Shown: positions 52,015-61,211 of the stretch, one piece after another
How the letters are laid out: each line of letters starts with the position of its first letter
How positions within the stretch are numbered: the first letter of the stretch is position 1
Program-made: the position numbers and the translations under genes
NCBI GenBank assembly: GCA_024236155.1
Contig: JACKLA010000001.1
Coordinates: 1,178,001-1,242,000, forward strand
Reading direction: 5' to 3'
DNA: 64,000 bases
From: Sphingomonadaceae bacterium
Lineage (GTDB): Bacteria > Pseudomonadota > Alphaproteobacteria > Sphingomonadales > Sphingomonadaceae
The notes under the pieces: generated by a model
Told to the model about the DNA's origin: nothing
Databases searched by the model: none
Seen by the model: the letters and a program-made list of their open reading frames with translations, nothing else

Positions 52015-54531
52015 ATGAGCGACGAAGATAACAAACCTGCCCGCAAACCGCTCGGCCTGAAAAGGTCGGTCGATGCAGGTGAGGTCAAGCAGACCTTCAG
52101 CCACGGCCGCACCAACAAGGTGGCGGTCGAGGTGAAGCGCAAGCGCAAGCTCGTCAAACCCGGCGAGGCCGCGCCTCCGCCGCCGCCCGCCGCGGAACCT
52201 GCACCTGCGCCCGCGCCTGCGCCGGTTGAGGCCAAGAAGGCTCCTGCCAAGAAGGCTCCCGTGGGCGAAACCCCGCAGGAACGTGTCGCGCGTCTCCAGC
52301 GCGAGGCCGAAGAAGAGCGGCTGCGGCTGGCCGAAGAAGCGCGCAAGCGCGACGAGGAGCAGGCCAAGAAGGCCGTCGAAGAGGAAAAGCAGCGGCAGGA
52401 AGACAACCGCGCCCAGGAAAAGAGGGCAGAGGAAGAAGCTGCCGAGCGGGCGAAGGCGGATGCCGAGGCACAGGCCGCCGCTGAGGCAGACACGCAGGCG
52501 CAAGGGGATGAGGCACTCGCCGACCCCGGCTCGCCCGCACCTGCTCCGCGCAAGTTCACCCCGGTCGCCCGACCCGAAGTGAAGAAGCCGGCGAAGAAGA
52601 AGGAAGAAAAGCGCGCGGCCCAGCCCGAACGCCCCGACAAGCGCCGCTCCGGCAAGCTGTCGGTTTCCAAGGCGCTCAACGAAGACGAAGGCCGCCGTGC
52701 CCGCTCGCTCGCTGCACTCAAGCGTGCGCGTGAGAAGGAACGCCGCCTGCATGGTGGCCCCGCCGCGCCGCGCGAAAAGCAGGTGCGCGATGTCGTCGTG
52801 CCCGAAGCGATCACGGTGCAGGAACTCGCCAACCGCATGGCCGAAAAGGGCGCGGACCTGGTGAAGGCGCTGTTCAACATGGGCATGATGGTCACCGTCA
52901 ACCAGACCATCGACGCCGACACGGCAGAGCTGCTGGTCGAGGAATTCGGCCACAATATCAAACGTGTATCCGAAGCTGATATCGATATTGCGCCCGCGCA
53001 GGACGATGATCCGGAAGAGACGCTGAAGCCGCGTCCGCCGGTGGTCACGATCATGGGCCATGTCGATCACGGCAAGACGTCGCTGCTCGATGCGCTGCGT
53101 GGTGCCAATGTGGTCAAGGGTGAGGCCGGTGGCATTACCCAGCATATCGGCAGCTACCAGGTGAAGACGAAGGACGGCAATCTCGTCACCTTCCTCGACA
53201 CGCCGGGTCACGCCGCCTTCACCGAAATGCGCCAGCGCGGTGCGAACGTCACCGATATCGTCGTGCTGGTGGTTGCCGCCGATGACGGGATCATGCCGCA
53301 GACGATCGAGGCGATCAATCACACCAAGGCCGCGGGCGTGCCGATGATTGTGGCGATCAACAAGATCGACAAGCCGGAGGCGAATGCGCAGAAGATCCGC
53401 GAACGCCTGCTCGAACACGAGATCATCGTCGAAGCCATGTCGGGCGATGTGCAGGATGTCGAACTCTCGGCCAAGACAGGTGCCGGGCTCGACGATCTGC
53501 TGGAGAAGATCAATCTCCAGGCCGAACTGCTCGAGCTGAAAGCGCGCCCCGATCGCGATGCCGAAGCAACGGTGATTGAGGCGCAGCTCGACAAGGGCCG
53601 CGGCCCGGTTGCGACCGTGCTGATCACCCGCGGCACGCTCAAGCGTGGCGACACCTTCGTGGTCGGTACCGAAAGCGGCAAGGTGCGTGCGATCGTCAAC
53701 GATCAGGGCAAGCAGATCAAGGAAGCTGGCCCCTCCATGCCGGTCGAGGTCCTCGGCCTCGGCGGTGTGCCGGGTGCGGGCGACCAGCTGACCGTGGTCG
53801 AGAATGAACAGCGCGCGCGCGAAGTCGCCCAGTACCGCCAGGAAAAGGCGACCGAAAAGCGCACCGCGCTCGCCCCGACCAGCTTCGATACGATGTTCAA
53901 CAACCTCGCCTCGGACGTGGTCGAATTCCCTGTGCTGGTGAAGGCCGATGTGCAGGGCTCGGTCGAGGCAATCGTGACCGCGCTGCACAACCTTTCCAAC
54001 GATCTCATCAAGGTCCGCGTGCTGCATGCGGGCGTAGGTGCGATTACCGAAAGCGATGTGACGCTGGCCTCGGCCTCGAACGCGCCGATCATCGGCTTCA
54101 ACGTGCGCCCGAACCCCAAGGCACGCGACCTTGTGAAGCGCGACGGGGTGGAGATGAAGTATTACGACGTCATCTACCACCTGACCGAAGAGATCGCGAA
54201 GGAGATGGCAGGCGAGCTGGGTCCGGAGCGGATCGAGAACGTCGTCGGCCGTGCTGCGGTCAAGGAAGTGTTCAAATCGGGCAAGCGCGACAAGGCGGCC
54301 GGCCTGCTGGTGGAAGAGGGCGTCATCCGCAAGGGCCTGCACGCCCGCCTCACCCGCGACGACGTTATCGTCTCGGCCACCACCATCGCCTCGCTGCGGC
54401 GCTTCAAGGACGATGTGGACGAAGTCCGCGCCGGTCTCGAATGCGGCGTGGTCCTCGCCGATACGAACGACATCCAGCCGGGCGACCAGCTCGAAGTCTT
54501 CGAAGTCGAGGAGCGTGAGCGGACGCTTTGA
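52015..54531 (+). CDS. infB: Translation initiation factor IF-2
   Basis: An 838-residue GTPase that brings initiator tRNA to the ribosome. It has a long charged N-terminal region (Ala/Pro/Lys/Glu repeats, about 40-270), then the G domain (G1 GHVDHGKT at 347-354, G3 DTPGHAAF, G4 NKID) and C-terminal domains. The N-terminal part is coiled-coil-like, as in other IF-2 proteins. Confidence 0.98.
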   Translation: MSDEDNKPARKPLGLKRSVDAGEVKQTFSHGRTNKVAVEVKRKRKLVKPGEAAPPPPPAAEPAPAPAPAPVEAKKAPAKKAPVGETPQERVARLQREAEEERLRLAEEARKRDEEQAKKAVEEEKQRQEDNRAQEKRAEEEAAERAKADAEAQAAAEADTQAQGDEALADPGSPAPAPRKFTPVARPEVKKPAKKKEEKRAAQPERPDKRRSGKLSVSKALNEDEGRRARSLAALKRAREKERRLHGGPAAPREKQVRDVVVPEAITVQELANRMAEKGADLVKALFNMGMMVTVNQTIDADTAELLVEEFGHNIKRVSEADIDIAPAQDDDPEETLKPRPPVVTIMGHVDHGKTSLLDALRGANVVKGEAGGITQHIGSYQVKTKDGNLVTFLDTPGHAAFTEMRQRGANVTDIVVLVVAADDGIMPQTIEAINHTKAAGVPMIVAINKIDKPEANAQKIRERLLEHEIIVEAMSGDVQDVELSAKTGAGLDDLLEKINLQAELLELKARPDRDAEATVIEAQLDKGRGPVATVLITRGTLKRGDTFVVGTESGKVRAIVNDQGKQIKEAGPSMPVEVLGLGGVPGAGDQLTVVENEQRAREVAQYRQEKATEKRTALAPTSFDTMFNNLASDVVEFPVLVKADVQGSVEAIVTALHNLSNDLIKVRVLHAGVGAITESDVTLASASNAPIIGFNVRPNPKARDLVKRDGVEMKYYDVIYHLTEEIAKEMAGELGPERIENVVGRAAVKEVFKSGKRDKAAGLLVEEGVIRKGLHARLTRDDVIVSATTIASLRRFKDDVDEVRAGLECGVVLADTNDIQPGDQLEVFEVEERERTL

Positions 54532-54619
54532 CTCCGCAAATGATCGCGGTGAGGGGCGGCGGCTTGCATGCTGTCGCTCCCGCCGGATCGCTGCGCAGCA
54601 TGGGTGATGGGCAGGAAAG

Positions 54620-55039
54620 ATGACCAGTATGTTCGACCGCGCCAATGTCTGGCCCCACGCGAAACTGCTCGGTGCGCAGGCGGTCGATTTCGACGAGGCG
54701 ACGCAGACCATCACCATGCGTTTTGCCGCGCCGCCCGAATTTATCACCCCGCGCGGCAGCGTGCAGGGCGGGCTGGTCGCCGGGTTTCTCGACGAGGCGA
54801 TGGGCTGGGCCTACACCCGCGCGACCGGGGGCACCCATTCGCCGCTGATGCTCGATCTCAATATCTCGCTGCTCAAGCCGGTGCCCGAAGGCCCGCTGCT
54901 GGCGAAGGGGCGTGTGGTGCGCGCAGGCCGCCGCGTGCTGTTCCTCGAAGCTGAGCTGATGCTGGAGGATGGCACCGTCCTCGCGCGCTCGACCTCGACC
55001 GCGATCCCGACCGAAAATCCGGGTGCTTCGGCCCGGTGA
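54620..55039 (+). CDS. PaaI-type thioesterase (hotdog fold)
   Basis: A 139-residue hotdog protein. PRGSVQGGLVAGFLDEAMGWAY and the later THSPLMLDLNISLLKPVPEGPL match acyl-CoA thioesterases of the PaaI group. It lies downstream of infB on the same strand and overlaps the next gene by four bases. The substrate is unknown, and it has no known link to translation. Confidence 0.87.
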   Translation: MTSMFDRANVWPHAKLLGAQAVDFDEATQTITMRFAAPPEFITPRGSVQGGLVAGFLDEAMGWAYTRATGGTHSPLMLDLNISLLKPVPEGPLLAKGRVVRAGRRVLFLEAELMLEDGTVLARSTSTAIPTENPGASAR

Positions 55040-55575
55040 CGCAATATCTCGCCCTGCTCGGCAGCATCAATGTCGGCGGCAATCGCATCGCAATGGCCGA
55101 TCTCAAGGCGGCGCTGGCGCATGCCGGGTTCGCAAAGGTTTCCACGATTGCAGCGAGCGGCAATGTGCTGTTCGACAGCGATGGTGAGGAGGCCGATATT
55201 CTCGAAACGCGGATCGCCGATCTTGTGGCGAGCGAATTCGCGATCGAAACATTTGCCGTGGTGCGGACAGGGGAAGAGCTGGTTCGCGCGCGCGACGAAT
55301 GTCCGTTCGCCGGTCAGGGCGCGGACAAGCTGGTCCATATCATGTTCCTTGAACGCCAGCCCTCGGCCGCTCGATTTGCGCAACTGCAATCCGACCATGC
55401 CGGGCGCGGCCCTGAAAAGCTGGCACCCGGCGACCGCGCGCTGCACATCGACTATGTCGACGGTGTCGGATCGACTAGGCTGACCAAGCAATTTATCGAA
55501 CGCCGCCTGGGCTGCCGCGGAACTGCGCGCAACATCAGCTCGCTCGGAAAGCTGATCGAAAAATTCGACCGTTAG
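55036..55575 (+). CDS. DUF1697 family protein
   Basis: A 179-residue DUF1697 protein (YLALLGSINVGGNRIAMADLKAALAHAGF at the start; TIAASGNVLFDS; NISSLGKLIE near the end). Its function is unknown. It starts at GTG 55036, overlapping the thioesterase stop. Confidence 0.9.
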   Translation: MTQYLALLGSINVGGNRIAMADLKAALAHAGFAKVSTIAASGNVLFDSDGEEADILETRIADLVASEFAIETFAVVRTGEELVRARDECPFAGQGADKLVHIMFLERQPSAARFAQLQSDHAGRGPEKLAPGDRALHIDYVDGVGSTRLTKQFIERRLGCRGTARNISSLGKLIEKFDR

Positions 55576-55583
55576 GGGTCCGG

Positions 55584-55616
55584 AGGGGTGCTGCGACCAG
55601 CAGCACCCCTCGTCGA
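55584..55616. terminator. Terminator-like hairpin between convergent genes
   Basis: A perfect 11-bp stem (AGGGGTGCTGC / GCAGCACCCCT) with the loop GACCA lies between DUF1697 (plus) and the RcnB-like gene (minus). The T-run is weak (CGTCGAACTT), so termination may be partial. Confidence 0.6.
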
Positions 55617-55640
55617 ACTTCTCGCGATCGGGTCGGGCGA

Positions 55641-56054
55641 TCAGAAGACGTTGGTGACCACCCGGTAGACGATGTTGTTGCTCAACCGGACGAGCAGGGC
55701 ATCGTCGCCTGCGCGGACCCAGACATAACCGCTCGGCGGTGCGCTGAGGCGGCTGTTTTCACGATAGCTCACCCGGCGGTAGTTCGGAGCCTGCGAGCGT
55801 GAGAAACGCTTGCCCTTGGCAAATGGGTGCTTCGAACTGCTCGCCTGCTTGCCGGTGGCACTCGCCTGCGGGGCGGCGCGCGAGGTGGTCTGCTGTTGCT
55901 TGCCCTGCTGGGTCGTGCCCTTTTGCTGCTTGGGATCGGATTTGCCGGGCGTGGTCGTCTGGTGGGTTTCCTGCCGGTTATCGGCCTGCTTTGCATAGGC
56001 AGCACCGGGCAGGACCAGCGAAGCGGCGAGTGCAGCGTAGAGAAACTTCTTCAT
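55641..56054 (-). CDS. RcnB-like exported protein
   Basis: A 137-residue protein with a signal peptide (ending GAAYA) and a long Gln/Thr/Lys/Ser-rich low-complexity region (about 22-80). The C-terminal domain (PPSGYVWVRAGDDALLVRLSNNIVYRVV) is typical of RcnB. Homologues are periplasmic and linked to metal homeostasis or envelope state; the role here is unproven. It carries an upstream 15-mer shared with the DUF2202 gene. Confidence 0.82.
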   Translation of the reverse strand: MKKFLYAALAASLVLPGAAYAKQADNRQETHQTTTPGKSDPKQQKGTTQQGKQQQTTSRAAPQASATGKQASSSKHPFAKGKRFSRSQAPNYRRVSYRENSRLSAPPSGYVWVRAGDDALLVRLSNNIVYRVVTNVF

Positions 56055-56128
56055 GATGTTTTCCTTTCGATCATGTCGAAGCCGGACATAGGCGGTGCGA
56101 TGCCGCAATACTTGTCTCAAAGTGTTGT

Positions 56129-56143
56129 AAATTGTCGCGAATT
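56129..56143 (-). promoter_or_regulatory. Shared upstream element AATTCGCGACAATTT (copy 2)
   Basis: This is identical to 41178-41192 and lies at a similar distance (75 bp) from the start codon of an exported-protein gene. ACAA-type repeats continue downstream of it with about 10-bp spacing. Confidence 0.45.
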
Positions 56144-56308
56144 CCCGTCGCGCAGATGAACAATGCTGCGCTGGCTCGTGGTCTCAGGAGACGCTTTTGA
56201 TCCGTTTTCGCCCGGGCCGACCAAATTCGTGAAGAGGCTGGCATCGGACGGCCCGATGCACCATATTGCGACAATTCGAGAGATTATTTCCAGCTATTGA
56301 CACTCAAC

Positions 56309-56707
56309 ATGGCCCGCCAGCAATTCACCGCCGAACAGCAATCCGTCCGCGTCCTCAAGGTCGGCGAGCGGGTGCGGCATATCCTGTCCGAACTGCTCGC
56401 GCGGCAGGAGGTGCATGACGAGACCGTCTCCGCTGCCAATATCAGCGTGACCGAAGTTCGCATGACGCCCGACCTGCGCAATGCCACCGCCTATGTGAAG
56501 CCACTGCTTGGCGCAGGTGAGGATGCGGTGGTCAAGGCGCTGCGGCAGAACACCGCCTATCTCCAGCGCGAAGTGGCCAAGCGGCTGGGCCTCAAATTCG
56601 CGCCCAAACTCAAGTTTCGCCCCGACGAAAGCTTCGAGGAAGCCGACCGGATCGAGCAGCTGCTGCGCGATCCCAAGGTCGCCCGCGATCTCGGCGACGA
56701 AGACTGA
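56309..56707 (+). CDS. rbfA: Ribosome-binding factor A
   Basis: A 132-residue KH-type protein for 30S maturation and cold adaptation. Motifs are SVRVLKVGERVRHILSELL, SVTEVRMTPDLRNATAYV and RLGLKFAPKLKFRPDES. I chose ATG 56309; TTG 56297 is an alternative, and neither has a strong ribosome site. It is separated from infB by three unrelated genes. Confidence 0.95.
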   Translation: MARQQFTAEQQSVRVLKVGERVRHILSELLARQEVHDETVSAANISVTEVRMTPDLRNATAYVKPLLGAGEDAVVKALRQNTAYLQREVAKRLGLKFAPKLKFRPDESFEEADRIEQLLRDPKVARDLGDED

Positions 56708-56762
56708 GGATACCTCTGCCGGGGTTCTCCCCACCGTTCGGCTTTGCGGTTAGGCTGGCCAC

Positions 56763-57341
56763 ATGGCCAAGCTCTATTTCTACTATGCCAGCATGAATGC
56801 GGGCAAATCGACCACGCTGTTGCAGGCGGATTTCAACTATCGCGAGCGGGGGATGACCACCATGTTGTGGACTGCCGCGCTCGATGACCGGTCGAGCGGC
56901 AAGCCGATCGCCAGTCGCATCGGGCTTGAGGCGGGGGCGCATCTGTTCGAGCCGGAAACCGACCTGTGGGCCCGGGTGATGGCTGCGCACAAGGCGGAAC
57001 CGGTCAATTGCGTGCTGATCGACGAGGCGCAGTTCCTGACCAAAGAGCAGGTGTGGCAATGCGCCCGGCTGGCGGACGAAGCGGGTATTCCCGTGCTGTG
57101 CTATGGCCTGCGGACGGATTTCCAGGGCGAGCTGTTTCCCGGTTCCGCCGCCTTGCTCGGCATTGCGGATTCGCTGACCGAGCTGAAGGCGATCTGCCAT
57201 TGCGGGCGCAAGTCGAGCATGAACCTGCGGGTCGATGCCAGTGGCGCGGCGGTGAAACAGGGCGCGCAGACCGAGATTGGCGGCAACGACCGCTATCTGG
57301 CGCTGTGCCGCAAGCATTTTACCGAGGCTCTGGCGGGTTGA
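56763..57341 (+). CDS. tdk: Thymidine kinase
   Basis: A 192-residue type II thymidine kinase. Motifs are YYASMNAGKST (P-loop), CVLIDEAQFL and a zinc site (CHCGRKSSMNLR, with ALCRKHF near the end). It phosphorylates thymidine for salvage. It lies between rbfA and the M50 protease gene on the same strand. Confidence 0.97.
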   Translation: MAKLYFYYASMNAGKSTTLLQADFNYRERGMTTMLWTAALDDRSSGKPIASRIGLEAGAHLFEPETDLWARVMAAHKAEPVNCVLIDEAQFLTKEQVWQCARLADEAGIPVLCYGLRTDFQGELFPGSAALLGIADSLTELKAICHCGRKSSMNLRVDASGAAVKQGAQTEIGGNDRYLALCRKHFTEALAG

Positions 57342-57366
57342 CCCCGTGCATCCTATCTAGGCAGGC

Positions 57367-58044
57367 ATGACCGACAGCATCCTTCTCGCCCTGATCGTGA
57401 TCCCGTGTCTCGTGGTCGCCATCGTGTTCCACGAAGTCGCGCATGGGCTGGTCGCCAATATGCTCGGCGATCCGACCGCGAAAATGCGTGGACGGTTGAC
57501 CTTCAATCCGATCAAGCATGTCGATCCGATTGGAACGCTGCTGGTGCCGGGCGCGCTGTGGCTGTTTGGCGGGCCGATCTTCGGCTGGGCCAAGCCTGTG
57601 CCGGTGATGAAGAACCGGCTCAAAAACCCGCGCTACGGCATGATGGCGGTGGCAGCAGCGGGGCCCGTGATGAATTTCCTGTTGGCGCTGGTCGGTGCGG
57701 TGGGCCTTGGCGTACTGGGGGCAAATGGCGTGGCCCCGACCAATGTGATCGCGACCGGGCTGTTCTATTTCATCCTGATCAACCTGTTCCTCGGCTTCTT
57801 CAACCTGCTGCCCATCCCGCCCTTCGATGGCGGCCATATCGTGGAAGGGCTGTTGCCGCGTTCGCTGGCGGCGCAGTGGTCGAAAGTCCAGCAGATGGGC
57901 ATGTTGGTGCTGATCGTGCTGATTGCTGTCAGCTGGGCATTCCCGCAATCGAACATCATCGGGAACACCATCGGGTGGCCTGTCGAATGGGCGATGGGCA
58001 AACTTTCGGTGGTCGCAAACGCAATTGCCGGTTCGCTCAGCTAG
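57367..58044 (+). CDS. Site-2-protease-like M50 metallopeptidase
   Basis: A 225-residue polytopic membrane protease. The zinc motif is HEVAH (22-26), and the third ligand lies in IPPFDGGHI. Five or six membrane segments are visible. This short group lacks the PDZ domain of RseP, so it is not RseP itself. The substrate is unknown. Confidence 0.93.
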   Translation: MTDSILLALIVIPCLVVAIVFHEVAHGLVANMLGDPTAKMRGRLTFNPIKHVDPIGTLLVPGALWLFGGPIFGWAKPVPVMKNRLKNPRYGMMAVAAAGPVMNFLLALVGAVGLGVLGANGVAPTNVIATGLFYFILINLFLGFFNLLPIPPFDGGHIVEGLLPRSLAAQWSKVQQMGMLVLIVLIAVSWAFPQSNIIGNTIGWPVEWAMGKLSVVANAIAGSLS

Positions 58045-58046
58045 GG

Positions 58047-59531
58047 TCAGGTTCTGGTCTGGGCGAACCAATCAGCGATTTTCGCAGGGGCATCGGCGGG
58101 TAAGTGCAGACCCAGCTTGCTGCGTCGCCACAGCACATCTTCTGCTGAATGGGCGAACTCAACGTTTCGCAGATAGTGTAGCTCTGCCTCGAACAATCCC
58201 GGAGCGATCTGTTCTCCTGGATCGGCCGGATTGTCCTGCGTCCCGATGATCGCTTCAATCCGCGAACCATATGCACGCAGCAGGCGCTCCACAGTTGCTG
58301 CGCCGAACCGATCTGCGGCCCACTCATATGCTGGCAACCAATCGGCCGGACCGCCCGCAGGCATATCGCCTCCCGGCAGCACGGCATCCCCGGTCCACGC
58401 TGCGCCGCCCAAACCGCCGAGCTTTTCCAGCGCGTGTTCGGCGAGCTTGCGGAAGGTGGTTATCTTGCCGCCGAATATCGACAGGATCGGCGCGCCGCCC
58501 CTGTCGTCCAGTTCGAACACATAGTCGCGCGTCACGGTCGAATTGCTGGCCGACTTGTCGTCATAGAGCGGGCGCACCCCGGCATAGGACCACACAGCCT
58601 GTTCCGGCGTCACATCGACGCACAGATATTCGTTGATCGCATCGCAGATATATCGGCTTTCCTCGTCCGAAATCGCGATTCTATCGGCGTCGCCGGTGAA
58701 CAACACGTCGGTGGTGCCGACAAGCGTGAACTCGCGCTCATAGGGGATCGCAAACACGATCCGCCCGTCGCCGTTCTGGAAGATGTAGCAGCGATCATGC
58801 TCATAGAGTTTCGGGAAGACGAGGTGGCTGCCCTTGACCAGCCGCAGGTTCTGGTGGCGTTCGGCGGGGATCGCCTTGCCCAGCACCGCATCGACCCATG
58901 GCCCGGCAGCATTGACCACGACATTCGCGGTGATTTCGCTTTCCGTGCCCGATGTATCGCGCAGGCGTGCGGTCCAGTGATCGGCATGTCGCTCCAGCCC
59001 GATACATTCGGTGCGTGTACGGATATCCGCCCCGCGTTCCTTCGCGTCGAGCGCGTTCAGCACCACCAGCCGCGCATCCTCCACCCAGCAGTCCGAATAT
59101 TCATAGCCTGTGATCAGCCGGTCTTCGAGCACACCGGCATGTGGCGCGTCGCGCAGGTTCACCACACTGGTCGGTGGCAGGACTTTCCGCCCGCTGATAT
59201 GGTCGTAGAGGAACAGGCCGAGCCGCAGCATCCACTTCGGTCGCAGTCCCTTGTCATGCGGCAGGACGAAGCGCAGCGGCCTGATAATATGCGGCGCGAG
59301 GCCAAGCAGGCGCTCGCGCTCGATCAGGCTTTCGCGAACCAGCCGGAATTCGTAATGTTCGAGATAGCGCAGGCCGCCATGCACCAGCTTGGTCGATGCG
59401 CTGGAGGTGTGGCTGGCAAGATCGTCTTTCTCCACCAGCAGCACTTTCGCACCGCGCCCGGCAGCATCGCGCGCGATTCCTGCGCCGTTGATACCGCCAC
59501 CGATGACGAGAAGATCATATGCACCATCCAT
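58047..59531 (-). CDS. glpD: Glycerol-3-phosphate dehydrogenase (aerobic)
   Basis: A 494-residue FAD enzyme that oxidises glycerol 3-phosphate to dihydroxyacetone phosphate and feeds electrons to the quinone pool. The FAD motif is LLVIGGGINGAGIARDAAGRG, followed by STKLVHGGLRYLE. A C-terminal DAO_C-type domain ends the protein. No glpK or glpF is nearby. It faces truB head to head across 46 bp. Confidence 0.96.
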   Translation of the reverse strand: MDGAYDLLVIGGGINGAGIARDAAGRGAKVLLVEKDDLASHTSSASTKLVHGGLRYLEHYEFRLVRESLIERERLLGLAPHIIRPLRFVLPHDKGLRPKWMLRLGLFLYDHISGRKVLPPTSVVNLRDAPHAGVLEDRLITGYEYSDCWVEDARLVVLNALDAKERGADIRTRTECIGLERHADHWTARLRDTSGTESEITANVVVNAAGPWVDAVLGKAIPAERHQNLRLVKGSHLVFPKLYEHDRCYIFQNGDGRIVFAIPYEREFTLVGTTDVLFTGDADRIAISDEESRYICDAINEYLCVDVTPEQAVWSYAGVRPLYDDKSASNSTVTRDYVFELDDRGGAPILSIFGGKITTFRKLAEHALEKLGGLGGAAWTGDAVLPGGDMPAGGPADWLPAYEWAADRFGAATVERLLRAYGSRIEAIIGTQDNPADPGEQIAPGLFEAELHYLRNVEFAHSAEDVLWRRSKLGLHLPADAPAKIADWFAQTRT

Positions 59532-59577
59532 CGCATCAGGATTGGCGCGAAGCGACGCGTTTGGCTAGGGGCGGGGC

Positions 59578-60669
59578 GTGAGCGATACCAAGAAAGATAA
59601 AGGCAAACCGGCACTCCACGGCTGGATCATCCTCGACAAGCCACGCGGCCTCGGCTCGACCCAGGCGGTGGCGGCGGTGAAGCGCAATTTGCGCGAAGGG
59701 GGCTATGCCAAGACGAAGGTTGGCCACGGTGGCACCCTCGATCCGGAGGCGGAAGGCGTTTTGCCCATCGCGCTGGGCGAGGCGACCAAGCTCGCCGGGC
59801 GGATGCTCGATGCAAGCAAAATTTACGAATTCACCATCCAGTTCGGCGAGGAGACCGACACGCTCGATGCCGAGGGTGAGGTGGTCGAACGATCCAGCCG
59901 CCGCCCGCCGATAGCGGCCATCGCGGCAGTTCTGGAACATTTCAACGGTGAGATTGAGCAGGTGCCGCCTGCCTATTCTGCGCTCAAGGTAGACGGCAAG
60001 CGCGCTTATGACCGGGCGAGGGCGGGCGAGGCGGTCGAGATGAAGACACGGCGCGTGACGATCCACAGCCTCACCTTCACCGTTCGCCCTGAGCCTGTCG
60101 AAGGGCCGTCCTGCACTTATGGCGACGGTGCCGAAGAGAAGGGCGGGGTTTCGACAAGCTCAGCCCGAACGGATGCAGGGCTGGTTTCCACCTTCCAGAC
60201 CACCGCCGGTCGCCCCGACCCTTACGACGTGGCCGTCCCCCTCGAAATGGCCGAGGCCGTCACCCTGACTGCCCATGTTTCCAAGGGCACCTATATCCGT
60301 TCGCTGGCCCGCGATATTGCGCGCGCCCTTGGAACGGTTGGCCATGTTGCCTATCTACGCCGCATCAAGGCAGGCCCGTTCCGTGAGGAACAGGCGATTT
60401 CGCTGGACAAACTCAACGAAATCGGTAAGGGCGCGCCACTTCAAGACCTCCTCCTGCCGCTTGAGGCGGGGCTGGACGACATCCCGGCTCTGCAACTCGA
60501 TTCCGTAAGCGCGCAGGCGGTCCGACAGGGCCGGGTCGTTACGGAAATGCCCAACACCGACGGGCTCTACCTCGCGAAGCTGGAGAATGTTCCGGTTGCG
60601 CTGGTGGAACTCAGCGGTGGCACGATGAAGGTCGTGCGGGGCTTCAACCTCCCCGATGTCGCCGAGTAA
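59578..60669 (+). CDS. truB: tRNA pseudouridine-55 synthase, with repeat-derived insertion
   Basis: A 363-residue enzyme that makes pseudouridine 55 in tRNAs. The catalytic aspartate is D55 in GHGGTLDPEAEGVLPIALG. VPPAYSALKVDGKRAYDRAR and SKGTYIRSLARDIARALG are the other family motifs. It is about 45-50 residues longer than usual. The excess coincides with a repeat element at 60081-60172, which encodes RPEPVEGPS ... STSSARTDAG and leaves the frame open. The start is GTG 59578. Confidence 0.94.
   Translation: MSDTKKDKGKPALHGWIILDKPRGLGSTQAVAAVKRNLREGGYAKTKVGHGGTLDPEAEGVLPIALGEATKLAGRMLDASKIYEFTIQFGEETDTLDAEGEVVERSSRRPPIAAIAAVLEHFNGEIEQVPPAYSALKVDGKRAYDRARAGEAVEMKTRRVTIHSLTFTVRPEPVEGPSCTYGDGAEEKGGVSTSSARTDAGLVSTFQTTAGRPDPYDVAVPLEMAEAVTLTAHVSKGTYIRSLARDIARALGTVGHVAYLRRIKAGPFREEQAISLDKLNEIGKGAPLQDLLLPLEAGLDDIPALQLDSVSAQAVRQGRVVTEMPNTDGLYLAKLENVPVALVELSGGTMKVVRGFNLPDVAE
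60081..60172 (+). repeat. REP-like inverted repeat inside truB
   Basis: The arms CGTTCGCCCTGAGCCTGTCGA (60081-60101) and its imperfect complement (TCGACAAGCTCAGCCCGAACG, 60151-60171) flank about 50 bp. I recall this repeat as widespread between genes in sphingomonads. Here it lies inside a reading frame and is translated. Confidence 0.85.
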
Positions 60670-60678
60670 GGAAATAGA

Positions 60679-60948
60679 ATGTCGGTAGCACCCGAACAGA
60701 AGACCAAGATCATCAAGGACAACGCTCGTGACAAGAACGACACGGGCAGCCCCGAAGTGCAGGTAGCGATCCTCACCGAGCGTATCCGCAACCTGACCGA
60801 ACACTTCAAGGATCACCACAAGGATAACCACTCGCGTCGCGGCCTGCTGGCCATGGTCAACAAGCGCCGCAGCCTGCTGGCTTATCTCAAGCGCAAGGAT
60901 CTGGAGCGGTATAACGCCCTGATCCAGAAGCTGGGTCTTCGTAAATGA
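60679..60948 (+). CDS. rpsO: Ribosomal protein S15
   Basis: An 89-residue S15 (DTGSPEVQVAILTERIRNLTEHFK, HHKDNHSRRGLLAMVNKRR). It binds 16S rRNA in the 30S subunit. ATG 60679 has AAGGAAAT upstream. It lies 9 bp after truB and before pnp, the standard order. Confidence 0.99.
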   Translation: MSVAPEQKTKIIKDNARDKNDTGSPEVQVAILTERIRNLTEHFKDHHKDNHSRRGLLAMVNKRRSLLAYLKRKDLERYNALIQKLGLRK

Positions 60949-60958
60949 CGTGAAACTT

Positions 60959-60988
60959 CGGCCCGCCCTTGGCGGGCCGTTTAGTTTT
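60959..60988 (+). terminator. Rho-independent terminator after rpsO
   Basis: A 9-bp stem (CGGCCCGCC / GGCGGGCCG) with a three-base loop is followed by TTTAGTTTT. Confidence 0.85.
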
Positions 60989-60991
60989 CGC

Positions 60992-61071
60992 GTCATCCTG
61001 AACTTGTTTCAGGATCCATCGGGCCGAAGGCGCTGATGGAAAAATGGATGCTGAAACGAGTTCAGCATGAC
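60992..61071 (+). repeat. Intergenic inverted repeat between rpsO and pnp
   Basis: Two 28-bp arms (60992-61019, starting GTCATCCTGAACTTG; 61044-61071) are complementary at 25 positions around a 24-bp spacer. I recall this as a common sphingomonad intergenic repeat. If transcribed it forms a long hairpin in the pnp leader. Confidence 0.8.
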
Positions 61072-61211
61072 AAAATTGGGGGTGGAGTCTGTAATTCGAC
61101 AGGCGCTGCCTTGGGGCAAACAGAATAGCCCCATACCGGACCGGGACGGAATACCCGGCACATGCAGGCCCCGCGATGCAATGTGGCACGCGGGTTCAAA
61201 AAGGAAAATAC

